A stretch of 64,000 nt of DNA from Lates calcarifer (GCF_001640805.2 NC_066838.1:2697101-2761100), one strand, 5' to 3'. Shown: positions 24,521 to 36,316, numbered from the stretch's first letter. The notes: a model not told the origin generated them from the letters alone. Program-made: numbers and translations.

Positions 24521-25667
24521 ACTCTGTGCATGTACATGTTTTAGTCACACCTACCAACCTGTGGGTACCTGTGACAAACATGTAGAGAGATGAGAAGCAT
24601 CTGCAAAAACAATTAAAATAGATTCCAACACATTTGCTGTCGTTCTTAACTCACTGACCTCTCACACAGAGAGGATACCATTACATTTGGATCTGCGTAT
24701 GTATGTACACACCTTGTGCATGTGTGTGTGTATTCTGACTCATATGCCCTCATGTGTTTATGGTACTCATTTCACGTGACTGATGCTCAGAGCACAACTG
24801 ACATTGCGATCAGTGTTGTGTCCGTTCAGCCTTGGACTTAGCTGGTGTGTTAGCTAGCAGGGGTCACTGAGGTCACTGAGGGTAAATAAGGGAATGCAGA
24901 GATGACAGGGAGAGAGGTCAGCCGGTCTCTCAGAAACATAAGTTAAAATAGTTTGCAGTTTGTCTTAATAAACAACTGCAGGTCAGTAACTGCTCTGGTT
25001 TTCAGTTATGCTGTCTCCTTGCTGTTGCTGTCAGGAATTTGTTGAATTCAGGGTGACAGGTAGTGCTGGTTCTAGGAAGGCTGAGTTTGTGGCATAACAC
25101 TGCCCACCCCTCTCATCCCCCTACCCACCACAACCCTCTCTCTTCCCTGGGGGTTGTGTGTGTTTCTGTGTTTTCCCAAGGATTACAGGAGACTTATCCA
25201 GTGTCATAACAAGTACATACATGTACACACACAAAGCTGACTTTGTGCACCATGCTGTTATCTGAAGACACACATGATGAGGGATAAGGCTGTGTAATTA
25301 CTCTCAGTCGTCACATTTGTTTATACAAATAAAGGTATTGTGCTGTGACTGTGATTGAGAATCATCATTCACAAAACAGTTTTTTGTTAATCCTTTGTTC
25401 CTGTCTAGTCTGTCAGACTTGTCGTTCAGCTCCCCCTAGTGAGCTCAGAGGAAACTTGCTTTTGAGGTAGAATTTGCAAATGACAAATAATGATTCAGGT
25501 CAAGCCTTTTCAATTATGGGCTGGGGAGGTTTCATTTTTTTTCCTGAATTCTGAGGCTTTGATTTGTCTGCATTAATATATTTTGTTACAGTTTTGTCAA
25601 AGCCTTAAAATTGCAGGACTGGAGTCACTTTTTAAACTTACATTTGTCATGCTTTTTCTCCTCACAG

Positions 25668-25819
25668 GACAGTAAAGATGCAAAGCAGTATTTCACACTC
25701 GCCGCCAACCATAGCTGTTGGGACTGGGTGAGGAGGAGAGAACACGAAAGGGAGAGGAGCGACTGAAGCAGAGAGAGAGAGAGAAGGAAAGTGCAGAGAC
25801 AAAAGAAGGATTTCAACAG
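25668..25819 (+). other. PLAGL2: Probable PLAGL2 5' untranslated exon
   Basis: An acceptor-like 'TTTTTCTCCTCACAG' ends at 25667 and a donor 'CAACAG/GTAAAA' lies at 25819/25820. The 92-base interval to the next acceptor (CCTCACCACAG, ending 25911) is a typical short fish intron. The exon holds one short upstream ORF and a GA-rich 3' half, with no long frame. Being flanked by an acceptor implies at least one more exon farther 5' that I did not identify. The call rests on splice signals and position only. Confidence 0.5.
25678..25731 (+). promoter_or_regulatory. PLAGL2 upstream ORF A (17 codons)
   Basis: ATG at 25678 and TGA at 25729-25731, inside the proposed 5' untranslated exon. It would be translated before the main frame if that exon is used, and would be expected to dampen initiation downstream. 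Confidence 0.4.
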
Positions 25820-25927
25820 GTAAAAAAATTAGGCTTTACAGAAAATATATGTTCAATGTTGCTACAAACTTGAAAACAGTGTCAAAGCATGTACCTTCTA
25901 CCTCACCACAGATTTTGGCTTACCTCG

Positions 25928-25960
25928 ATGTTATTGCTGGATCCTCGGCCCTTCCTGTGA
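25928..25960 (+). promoter_or_regulatory. PLAGL2 upstream ORF B (10 codons)
   Basis: ATG at 25928 and TGA at 25958-25960, in the 5' leader of the exon that holds the main start. It is out of frame with the main start and separated from it by 84 bases. Confidence 0.55.
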
Positions 25961-26019
25961 CCTGTCAGCCAACTTCCTGCGTTGAGCCTGCAAGGCAGGG
26001 GACCCACAAGTGAATTTTC

Positions 26020-26037
26020 ATGGCAGCGGCACTCTAG
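26020..26037 (+). promoter_or_regulatory. PLAGL2 upstream ORF C (5 codons, 7 bases before main ATG)
   Basis: ATG at 26020 (weak context, T at -3, G at +4) and TAG at 26035-26037. Its stop is only seven bases before the main ATG, which has a strong context (G at -3, G at +4). This arrangement favours leaky scanning or back-scanning reinitiation. Confidence 0.55.
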
Positions 26038-26044
26038 GGCTGCC

Positions 26045-28390
26045 ATGGCAGCTGCTGCCGCTGATGCCTCACACCGTATTACCGCACTGACGCCGGAGGA
26101 AGAGGGACGACGGACTGCCGCCAAGCTGTTTGGGAGCGCCGCCCCGCTGCCACGGATAGAGAGAGAGAGAGAGCGAGAGAGGGGGAAAGAGAGAGAGAGG
26201 GACAGGGGAGAAGAAGGAGAGGAGGTAGAGAGAGTGAGCGGGAACGAGTGTTTGGTGTGCGGGGCTCTGTTTGCCTCACAGGAGAAGCTACGTGTCCACG
26301 CCTTGAATCACACAGGAGAGAAACCCTTCCACTGCTCACAGCCACACTGTCCCAAGGCCTTCAGCTCCAAATACAAACTCTTCAGGTATAAAGCCTTAAA
26401 CACATCACACAGTTCACATCCTTTTAAATACAGAGTGAGGCATTCTTTAGCTTTCTCAGGATCCCTCATGAGCCAATGCAGAAAGAATACTTTTTTTTTT
26501 TATTGAATATACAGTGGTTAGCACTGTCACCTCACAGCAAGAAGGTTCAGGGTTTGAACCCTGGTTCAACCAGGGCTTTTCTATGTGGAGTCTGCATGTT
26601 CTCCACTGCAGGTTTAAATATCTCAGTCTCAGACTCATCAACATACAAGGATGTTTGGAATCTAGTGAATCACAGGAAGTGGTTCCAAATCCATTTTGGG
26701 TCCTGACTGTAAACCACTGTGACTCATTCATGTATATATGGACTCAAGGGGTTAGACTGAAAGGAGTTCATGCCTCACTTCAGCATGCACACTTCTAGCA
26801 GACTGACTTAGAACATGAAAACAAGACAATGTCGATGATGATGTTACTTCTCCTAAAACACAACTACCATTCATAATCTCTCTCTTTATTGTGCTCCTTT
26901 GCAGGCATATGGCCACACACTCTCCACAGAAGACCCATCAGTGCTCATTCTGTGAGAAAATGTTCCACCGCAAAGACCACCTGAAAAACCACCTGCAGAC
27001 CCATGACCCCAACAAGGAGGCCTTCAAGTGTGAGGAGTGTGGGAAGCACTACAACACCAAGCTGGGATACAAGCGCCATGTGGCCATGCACTCTGCCACA
27101 GCAGGGGATCTCACCTGTAAAGTGTGCATGCAGAGCTACGAGAGTACACCTGTTCTTCTGGAGCATCTCAAAAGCCACTCTGGGAAGTCTTCCGGTGGCG
27201 CCAAGGAGAAGAAACACCCGTGTGACCACTGTGACCGTCGTTTCTACACACGGAAGGATGTGAGACGGCACATGGTGGTCCACACGGGCCGAAAGGACTT
27301 CCTGTGCCAGTACTGTGCCCAGCGCTTCGGCAGGAAGGACCACCTGACACGCCACGTGAAGAAGAGCCACTCGCAGGAGCTGCTGAAGATCAAGACGGAG
27401 CCTCCGGATATGTTAGGCCTTTTAGCTTCTGGGTCACCACCTTGCTCTGTGAAGGAAGAGCTCAGCCCCATGATGTGCGGCATGGGTCCCAACAAAGACC
27501 CCATGATGGGCAAACCGTTCCCCAGTGGGGCCCCTTTTCCAATGGGCATGTACAACCCCCACCATCTTCAGGCAATGTCTAATACTGGGGTGGGTCACCC
27601 ACACCCATCCCTAATGCCCAGTTCCTTATCTGCAGCCATGGGCATGGGCTGTCACATGGAATCCCCTGGATCTCTTCACCCACACTCCCATCACCACCAC
27701 CATCATCACCACCATCACCACCACCATCATTCCCCTCCATTGCCCCCCCCCCACCAGCCTCCGGCTCCCCAGCAGCAGCACCAGCCCCAGCCAGCGCCCA
27801 AATACCAGCTGGGATCTACCTCATACCTGCTGGACAAGCCCTTGAAAGTGGAGATGGAAAGCTTCCTCATGGATCTGCAGAGTGGCTTGCCAGGCCCGGT
27901 TCCCTCTGCAGAGCCCCACGCTGCTGCCTCGCCCCCCAAGGACGGACTGGAGCCCACCTCGGGCCTGACAGATGAGCTTTGCGGGGATCACCTCCTGTCC
28001 AAGAGCCCTGCGGTGATCGCTGAGTCTCTGTGTGCTGCTAACATGGACTTCTCCCACCTGCTGGGGTTCCTGCCCCTCAACCTGCCCCCCTACAGCGCCC
28101 CCATGAGCACGGGAGGGCTGGTGATGGGCTACACCTCATCTGCAACCTCCTCCTCTTCCTCCTCCTCCTCTGCCTCATCTCTGCACGCTGCCGAGCCCCA
28201 CGCTGCAGCAGTTGCCGCGGCAGCAGCTGCCGTCGCCACGGCACCTCTTACCTCTTTGCAACCGCAACCTCAGGAGCAGCAGAGCTCCAGTGGGGGTCTG
28301 GGCCTCGGACCTCTGCACCCCCTCCCCCCAGTGTTCAGCTCCAGCCTTAGTACCACCACACTGCCTCGCTTCCACCAGGCCTTCCAGTAA
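26045..28390 (+). CDS. PLAGL2: PLAGL2, seven-C2H2-zinc-finger transcription factor
   Basis: Two coding exons, 26045-26385 and 26905-28390, join AG/G to give 608 residues. Seven C2H2 fingers span about residues 69-269: C69/C72 with H85/H89, the CSQPHC finger, then fingers starting near 127, 156, 185, 220 and 248. The linker 'TGRKDFLCQYCAQRFGRKDH' and the C-terminus TTLPRFHQAFQ are family signatures. 'DMLGLL', 'LGSTSYL', 'FSHLLGFLPLNLPP' and conserved synteny favour PLAGL2 over PLAG1. PsiKxE sumoylation-type sites sit at K277 (IKTE), K297 (VKEE) and K428 (LKVE), matching the three known in mammals. The family binds GC-rich sites in nuclear DNA and activates growth genes. The protein is about 110 residues longer than human through an Arg/Glu run (38-59), 14 His (376-389), and Ser and Ala runs. 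The ATG at 26045 is chosen for its strong context and because upstream codons lack an in-frame ATG. Confidence 0.96.
26157..26236 (+). repeat. GA-rich microsatellite inside PLAGL2 coding exon
   Basis: A GAGAGA-type repeat encodes Arg-Glu alternation at about residues 38-59, just before the first zinc finger. The frame stays open through it and on to the donor at 26385, so it is translated. From memory, mammalian PLAGL2 has only a short Arg-rich stretch here. Confidence 0.85.
26510..26612 (+). mobile_element. Truncated tRNA-derived SINE in PLAGL2 intron
   Basis: 'AGTGGTTAGCACTGTCACCT' is followed by 'AGAAGGTTCAGGGTTTGAAC' and 'CTATGTGGAGTCTGCATGTT'. This is the 5' two-fifths of the same element that is full length at 47491-47858. 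The first word resembles a tRNA A box (RGTGGTTAGCA) and GGTTTGAACCC resembles a B box. The 3' part is missing or too diverged to see. Confidence 0.75.
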
Positions 28391-28443
28391 AAGAGCTGGC
28401 CCTAGGCCCAGCCCTGCCCAGCCAAGATGGCCTCCACGCCAGC

Positions 28444-28473
28444 CTCAGCTCAGCTCAGCTCAGCTCAGCTCAG
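28444..28473 (+). repeat. (CTCAG)6 pentanucleotide repeat in 3' UTR
   Basis: Six perfect CTCAG units, 53 bases after the PLAGL2 stop codon. Confidence 0.95.
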
Positions 28474-31400
28474 CGTGGTTCTTTACAGAGCCTGATCAAA
28501 AAGTTGGGAGAATTAGAATAAATAAACACACAAATGAACACTTAGAAGCCTTAAATGAAAGCACACAAAAGCTTTTGATTGAGCCTTAAAAGGAAGTTAA
28601 ACCCCTTTGAGAAAAAAGGAAAGGGTCAGAAAAGAAGTTGAAGAAGCTTTTATTTGGGCTCCCCCCCCCCCTTATCCTATAGTTATAAAGATGTATTAAC
28701 CCTTCTTTTTAAATTTCCATTTACTTCCCCTTTTATCCCTCTTCCATCCCCTATTTAGTAGTATTGAGGGCAGGATCAGTAGGCCAAAAGGCGTGGTACT
28801 GCATACTTTCTAATGTTTAATTTAAAAAAAAAAGAAAAAAAAAAAAGATAATTTTTAGTGAAGATTATCAGTCTTGTTGTGACCCAGAAAAAAAATAGTT
28901 TGAAGTGGATATTTTGTTTTCCTTTTTTTTTTTTTCCAAATGTAAGAACATGGTAGAATGTGTCTCATCTTGAGTTTTGAACCACCCACTCTAATAATCC
29001 AAACTGTCATGATTAGTATGGAGACGAGAGAGATCAGTGAAGGAATGAAGAGAGACAGATGTTGAGCCGACAATTGAACCTTAAATCTAAAATCGTCCTG
29101 TAAACAGCTTGGCTGGAGCCACAAAAACAACCCCTGCCTCTAAAAAAGTGCTCTTCAAATAAGAAAAAAATTAGATGGATGTCCCAGTTATTTTCTTACA
29201 ACTGTAACTGATGTGCTCATAGAGTCAGGTCAGTTTAAATGAAAATAGTTCACTAAATAAAAAACAGAGACCTGTATGAGTTGTCTGTTTGCTGCCAAAC
29301 ATAAAGACCAGTCACACACATGGCCACACATTTTTAAAGAAAAGAAAAAAGAAAGAAATGTGAAGGTGTGTGAGCTGGTTGACAATGGTGTATTATCATG
29401 TTGGCTTTTTTACTTTTCCTCAAGAGAAGCACTTTTTTTTAGCAGAAGGCACTTCACCTTTAGGAATCTACTTGGGAAACCTTCCTAGACTCCTTCCTTG
29501 TGACTTCTAGAGGTTTTCACCGCCTGAGACAGAGACTTTCTCCTCACTTGTAGTTCCTCACAAAACCCAAAATCCTCCTGGTTTCCTCTGTGAGGACTCT
29601 CCTTCCTTCACCTGTCTTCCTTCCATCAGTTACCTTTAAAAGTTCCCATGATAATGATATACTGCAGCTGTTTCTCTGCTGCCTGACATATCTAAAATCT
29701 AGGCTATATTTTTGGAAAATAATACAGACACATCTTTACTCAGTCTTTTAAAAAGATGCATCATCATGGTAATGATGAACCCTGACATATGTGAATGGCA
29801 AAAAACAAGAATTACAGTGACAGATGAGGAAAAATGTGTTTAAGAATGTTATTGCAGTGTACGAAATATCTCAAAAATGAATATTATAATTGCTTTTATC
29901 TCAGTAAGGTGTATTTTAGGTAGACGTATTAAAACTAAGTGATGATGTTTTTGATGTCTGGCAGGTTTACATTTGTGTGTATCTTGCATTTTTGATCAAA
30001 CAAACGGATGAAGTATTAGCTTTTTCCCTTAAGCTTTCTCTGTCATATCCAATCTTTACCTTTACATGTACTTGAGTTAGTATAGTGGAATCAGAACTGT
30101 GGATGGGAAATATCTATAGAAGGCTGTTAGTGGCTTAATAATCAAGTAGGATTTGAACTAGATAGATTGTGTTATAGGGATGCTGACATGGATGGCCTAT
30201 GAATTTATGACTGTAGGTCTTTATCCAGTGGAATATATAACCCCTGCACTGTGATGAAATCCAAGCTGATTTCACTCAGAGCTCAGTGGTTTTGGACGTC
30301 TTGGAGTTTAGAGCATTTCTAACCATTTGCCACCAGCCTATAAAAACCTGAGCCCAAAGTTAACCTAAGCCTCAAAGTGAAATAGGTGCTCCTTATCTAA
30401 TGTTCTCTCTGGGGCATGACCATCGCAAGCGGCATACCCATAACTTCACACAGGACTGAGCTCCTGCATCATCAGTGATTCAGTTCATTTTGTGTGTAAA
30501 TGTTGTCCAGTCCTAGAAGAAGACCCGTTCACTTTGCCTTCAGCAGTCATCATGCCACAGGCATGCCCCACCCACCATAAAATGTTGAGTAAAAACAAAG
30601 AAAAGAAAAAACAGGAAAAACATAGTACATTAAAAAAGAAAAATAAAATACATATTGCTGCTTTTAGCTACGGTTGCTGATGGACGACAACTGTAGACCA
30701 CTAGAACATTTCAAATTTTTTGCAAGATGGACAGCGAGCTGAAAACATGCACAAACATCACCGACAAAGTGTTCATCAGCCCCAGCCCCCTCCCCCCATA
30801 CTCCTCCTCCTCTTTGCTCAGCTGCTTTGTAGAGTCAAAGGAAAAGGGTCTGAAAACACAGCGATATCTGAAAGAACACAGTCACTGAATTCCCAGGCTT
30901 TGACATTCAAAGCACAGGGGGACACATGACTGACTGCATGACTTGGGGTATCGCTTATAGTCATATATTTGTTTTGTTTGTTGTCATATGATATATTATT
31001 TTCTGTTTGTATAAAACAGGACCTCGAAAAACAACACAACACATCACCTCATTTTTATTTGTTTTATTTTTCTTACCAAAACCTGGGGAGAAGAAACTAC
31101 ATTTTTGCACAACTGCTTGTTACAAAATGCTACAAGTGTAATCTGATTTTTATACTGTAGGATATGAAACCCCAACGATGAGCAGCTGTGTGTTAGACAG
31201 CTGAATATTCCCCTTGGAAGGTAGGAGCAGCTAATGTTGAAAAAGCTTCCCCACGGTCTGACTGTTTAATCACAACTTCATAGCTAAAATCGTAGATTTT
31301 ATATTCCAAGTTCTGAACTAATTTGAAATTATTCTGAATAATTAACACTTTTTAGTCTCCCCCCTGGAGGGTCATTTTTGTGATGATGACTCTTGTAAAA

Positions 31401-33308
31401 TGATCAAACTTTTTATTGATCCTAAATAAATTAGCTGTTGGCACCTTTCTGATAATTTACATGATATATTAAAAAAAGGGCAAGATTCAAATTTGATCAT
31501 TATTTTGAGTTTTTTTAAAAAAGTAGTTTGAAAGAAAAAAAATCCTCTTGGCTTAAGCCAGATTTGTAGCAATCAAATTGAGCATTTATATTTTTGTAAC
31601 AAATTTTCATTTAGTCCTAAAAAGAGTTAAGGAAAAGCTTTTGGCATGTATTAAGTTTGTCCTCCCTGGGTTTCTGTGAGCTAATCTGAATTCTAGCACT
31701 TTCAACCTTTAAAAAAGAGTATTTTTTTTCTTTTAAAATTTCAGCTTATATGTTCATATGTTTTTAATTTTGTATTGATCCTGTACATGTATGTGCCATT
31801 AGTTTGATGTGTAGACTTTATCAACCTTTGTGTATTTCTCTTCTCCAAAAGAATAACAGTATTTTTGATAGACCTTTCACTAATATCCTTCTACATACAA
31901 ACCCTCTGCCCCTTTTCCTTTGAAACTTTTTTGGTTTTGTTTTTTGGTAACCAGCTTTGCCTTCTTTCTCATAAATTTAACTAATCAAACTCCACAGCCA
32001 AGTGCTTGAAGAGAACAGCAACAGCTTAGTATCTGTTATTCTGAGGGGGTGAGAAACAAGTGTTGTCAGGAGAATGTTAAAGCCACAACCTGACCACAAC
32101 CTACTATTGAAATGCTGTTGCAACAGAGGACCATCTGCAGGCCATTTTTAGACCATGTAACTGAAGAAAAATTCAGTCAGGATTGACCCCAAAATGTAGC
32201 ACTTAAAGTATACAGCCATTGTCGCTGAACTGGTTGTCTCTGCTAAAAGGAGTGACTTCCTGCTATAATGACTCGTGAGAATGATGCCACCATGTTGCAA
32301 GAGTTGCAGTTTCAGTTTTTCGTTAGGAAGTGGGTAAACGTGGCTTTAAATTAAAGTTAGTAACATGAACTCAACATATAGTTGAAAAAGACTTAAATTA
32401 AGACAGAAGTGAAACGTACTTGCCATACTTGTAGCTGTGAACCACAGACAACGACAGATCTCATGCCTGTTGTCCCACCTAAGCTCATATTAGTTTTCTC
32501 AGAGTTGTTTCCAGAGTGACAGGATAGGTCAGTCATTCTTCATAGTGGGATCATTCTAGAAAAATGTTTCTCGACTCATACCCTGATCTGTATGGAAGCC
32601 CATTTCTGAAAAAAGAAACAACTTACAACTTTCAGCTTACTTAATCAAAAATGATGAAGATGCTGAGATATTAAGTCAAAGTATAGACTTTCATTTCCTG
32701 ACATAAAATTACAATAGTGAATCAAGATTATTGACTTGGCCCATAACATTAAACATAAACTGATTATGACAAAATTATCTGATAGCAAGTCAAAATTTTA
32801 CTTAAATTTTTTGAATTAGTGTCATAGACTGGTAAGTGAAAACTATCATGAGTCCTATACCAATAATTTTGATGTAATAGATATACATTTTGATTTAGTA
32901 AGTCAAAATGTGTATTTACTACTACTACTGTTTACTAAGAAATTATTGCATGATTCAGTGAGTCAAAATTATATTTACTATGTTTACTTAACATTTTAAT
33001 TTATAAAGTTAAGTTCATGAAATCAAAATTGACTAAGTAAAAATTTTATTCTTTTTATTTATATCAGGATTTTTTTTTTTCTTAGTATCATAATTCTGAC
33101 TTAATACAGTATCTTAGTATTTTTGTGCAAGTTGTCATTTTAAATTCTTTTTCTGGCAGAAATGTGCCTCCATAGACTGAGCTTTACAAAAAGCTGATAA
33201 CTAAATCACCTCAACTCTGAAACACTTTATATAAAACAGATTACCCCCTGACCTCTGACAGTGATGTTGTTCTGTTTCTTGGCTTGGCTGTAGATCCATT
33301 ACCTCGAC

Positions 33309-33365
33309 CTGCACCTACTAGGGATGCACTTATCCTCACCTTTTCCTCTTTACTAGTAGGTGCAG
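33309..33365 (+). other. Perfect 13-bp inverted repeat (stem-loop)
   Basis: CTGCACCTACTAG at 33309-33321 is matched exactly by its reverse complement CTAGTAGGTGCAG at 33353-33365 across a 31-base spacer. In RNA it would form a 13-bp stem. It lies in the presumed distal PLAGL2 3' UTR. It could be an RNA structural element or the ends of a tiny transposon remnant. Confidence 0.75.
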
Positions 33366-33429
33366 AACACAAATATTTTAAGGGAATTTTTTCATCAGTT
33401 TAAGCCTGAAAAAACTGATTTGATTTTAA

Positions 33430-33485
33430 TAATGCTCTCTCTTTCTCTCCCTCTCTTACTCTCTCTCTCACACACTCTCTCTCTC
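33430..33485. repeat. (CT)n-rich tract
   Basis: Imperfect CTCTCT runs interrupted by TTACT and CACACA. Confidence 0.8.
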
Positions 33486-33958
33486 TTATTTTGCTTTTAG
33501 AAAGAAACTGGGTACTGTCTGATGCAGGCAACATCCACACGTAGTTTTATATATTTCTAGCTTAATGTAAGTCTTGCATTCCAACCTCTTTGTGTATCGC
33601 GTTTAGTGACATAGCCTTTTATTTTTTATCACTTGCTATTACAGCCACCTCTGGAATAAAAAAGGTGAAAAAAAGGTGAACAAAAATAGAATATTTGCAT
33701 TCACTTACACTATTTTATATAGCATGGAGTTTATCAACTACAGGGAGAATTATATAAATGATGTGCTTCGGAGAAAGAAAGAAAGTGAGAAGTTTTGCTT
33801 TTTTTGTTACATATCTCACATGCAATCAGTTGCTGCAATGTAAAAGTGACAGATTTGTATATTGGTTGATCCAAAGAGATGATGAACACAACAACAGAAC
33901 TATTGACTTATTGTACAGTACAGTGTATCTTTGAGTTGTCATGTGTTATGTTGAAATG

Positions 33959-33964
33959 ATTAAA
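33959..33964 (+). terminator. Candidate distal polyadenylation signal (ATTAAA) of PLAGL2
   Basis: ATTAAA is followed within about 30 bases by TG/TTC-rich sequence. A second candidate, AATAAA, is at 34066-34071. Assignment to PLAGL2 is by position and strand. Confidence 0.35.
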
Positions 33965-34574
33965 AGACAAACCAGCGGTTTCATACCTTCTTTGCATTCT
34001 GTATTTATTTCATCTGCATTTTCTTTTACAAAATGTAAAATTCCTGTACAAAAGAACAGCATAAAAATAAAGGTCATTATTCAGTATAATTTGAACTGTT
34101 GGGTGGCATAAGACATTATACACAGCTATAACTACCGTGGAGGACACTGTGCTCCTTTGTATTTTTGGTTGAAATTTTTGGGGTTTTAGCAATGGAGGAA
34201 AATTTGCGTACATTTTTTAGGTTCATTGTAGGATATCAGTGATCCATTTGAATTTTGTTCCAGGCAACATAGAGAAGACTTTAAAATAGTACTTAGACCT
34301 TTGACCTTAGTTTGGAAATAAAAAGGCAACATTTTGTTTTTACAGGTCTGTAATTTTCAAGGTAATGTCACAGAATTATGTCATGCAGATGTAATTATAA
34401 AGACAATAGACACAAAGTTCAAAACTCGCTGAAAATCTAATTGTGACTTCTTTTTGCCAAAGACTGGCAGACATAAGTCAGCACTCCCATTAAAATGTTT
34501 GTTTTATTAGAGTAAAAAAGTACAATGTTTTGAACCCAAACTGACTCTGTCAGGCACAGGGGCATTAACTAGAC

Positions 34575-34740
34575 TGTAGAGTCTAAAGCCATGCTAGCAG
34601 CCCTTGGAGCTTATGCGTCAATGCTCACAATGATCATACTAACGTGTTGTTAGCAGATATAATGTTTATTATATTCATTTAGCATCTTAGCATGCTAACA
34701 TTTGCTACTAGCATTAAACATAAAATTGATATGCAGAGAT
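34575..34740 (-). repeat. Dispersed teleost repeat, copy 2 (fragment)
   Basis: A cluster of 'TTAGCATCTTAGCATGCTAA' and 'AATGCTCACAATGATCATAC' words. Read on the minus strand it matches the 3' part of the repeat copy at 54.2-54.7 kb ('GTGAGCATGTTAATGTG'). Confidence 0.5.
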
Positions 34741-35524
34741 TTTTTGGAGTGATATCTGAGCTGACAGGAAAAACCGATGAGAATAATTTTTTCCCTCCAT
34801 AAATCCATTCACCCATCTCATTCAGTTCATCTTTTTTCTAATCAGCTGCTTAAAATGAGCAGAGCCAGAGATCTGAGCAGATTTCACAGTTGAAGCCTTA
34901 TTCTTCCTGGATCAGCAGTCACCACATGACTGGACACATGATTGAAAACATGCTCAGAATGGGACTGAATAGGGAGATGTGTAGTATATTATATGTCAGC
35001 AAAAGAAGAAGTAGATTACTGTGTAAATGACCAAACCTATATGAGTCTATGAGTTTGGATTTGATTTTAGAGAGAAAGAAAACTTAGACTAAATCACTAT
35101 ACTAAAAAATAGTTTACAGTTCCATCCTGGAATATCTCAGGACTATCTGACTGGTCTCTTGTGTCCCCGCAGTGTGTCTAACCCTCTTGTTGGACCAAGG
35201 TCTGGATTATATCTCAGAGAGCTGCACCAGTCAGCCTGCATGCATAGCTGAGTGTCAAGACTGCCCTAATTATAGTACTATGAAGCTAACCTATACTTAC
35301 ATCAACTGAGCTGACTCTCACATGTACACTTAGGGAATGCCAACTGTGCCATAACTCAAGAATAGAAACTCTTTTGGTTTTGTAGAATTTTCTTAGGAGG
35401 AACCTGGAGAGCTCATAAAAAGGATTTTAGAAGGCAGAGACACCACAATACAGACTTTGTAATTTGATCATAGCCTGCCAGACACACAACATTTCGCAGA
35501 GGGACAAACCAGGAATTAACACCT

Positions 35525-35549
35525 TCACACACACACACACACACACACC
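35525..35549. repeat. (CA)n microsatellite
   Basis: About 12 CA units. Confidence 0.9.
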
Positions 35550-35942
35550 AGACATCTCATTTAAAGGGCCACTCCACTGATTTAGTGCTGCATCTCCACA
35601 AAGTTTGGACGCTTGCAATAGACACATCAACAAAAAAGACCGGCAGCAGACCCTGAGATAACTGCTGGATCCTGCTCTTCCTCCTCATCTCTCACTGGAC
35701 TTCCCCTACCTGGTAAATTCCCACATCTTTCATACTCCTTGCCCCAGTTTCTGATGTAGGCTTTTTGTTGACAAGATGGAGGGAGCTTCCACATGGTGAC
35801 AGATTATTACTGTGTTTTCTGCCTCACATCAGCGTTATGGTTTTTGAATGACAGCAGCAGGATGAACTTTTCCTGCTGCAGCTACCAGCTACAACCACCT
35901 ACATGACATGATCAATGCACTACAGAAAGTTTCACTAACTGA

Positions 35943-36165
35943 CTAAACACAAAGTACAGCTGGCAATATATTTAGTTTTGGCAGGTATTTAGACATAGAC
36001 CAAAGTATTGGATGTGCTAAAATGTTGGGTGATGGGTGATCACCAAAATCAGTAGGAATCTCTGGGGAACATGAATGGCAATTTATCTGATCTGGTTGAG
36101 ATGTTTCAGTCTGGACCAAAGTGGTGGACTGTGACTGTGGCCAAAAATTAGTAGTCTCTAAATCC
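35943..36165 (-). repeat. Dispersed teleost repeat, copy 3
   Basis: On the minus strand it contains 'TTCATGTTCCCCAGAGATTC', 'CTACTGATTTTGGTGATCAC' and 'AATACTTTGGTCTATGTCTA'. This is the same word order as copies 1 and 4, so its 74-codon minus frame is repeat-derived. Confidence 0.6.
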
Positions 36166-36316
36166 AAGCTGAGGTAACATCATCAGAGTTATTGTCTGTG
36201 ACTGCCACCTGTTTTTACAGTGGTACTGCAGCCTGAAACTGAACTGCTGAAGTGCCCTTTTGCAAATATTTCAAAAACAGAGTGGAAGCTCTTTTTCATA
36301 TTCAACTTGTCATCAC

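Larger units (their letters stand above)
28391..33980 (+). other. PLAGL2: PLAGL2 3' untranslated region and flank
   Basis: No coding sequence follows the stop at 28388-28390. The stretch is AT-rich with U-runs and ATTTA-like words, as expected of a long 3' UTR; PLAG family mRNAs have long 3' UTRs. Possible polyadenylation signals are AATAAA at about 28517, ATTAAA at 33959-33964 and AATAAA at 34066-34071. I infer that the distal ones end the transcript, and the exact 3' end cannot be fixed from sequence. Confidence 0.45.

Noticed and set aside
25982..26044. Upstream in-frame extension of PLAGL2 from a TTG codon
   Set aside because: No ATG in frame and no similarity. The strong-context ATG at 26045 is a better start.
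26045..28390. Assignment of the zinc-finger gene as PLAG1
   Set aside because: The fingers resemble PLAG1 in places (KTHQCSFCEKMFHRKDH), but the C-terminal motifs and synteny match PLAGL2.
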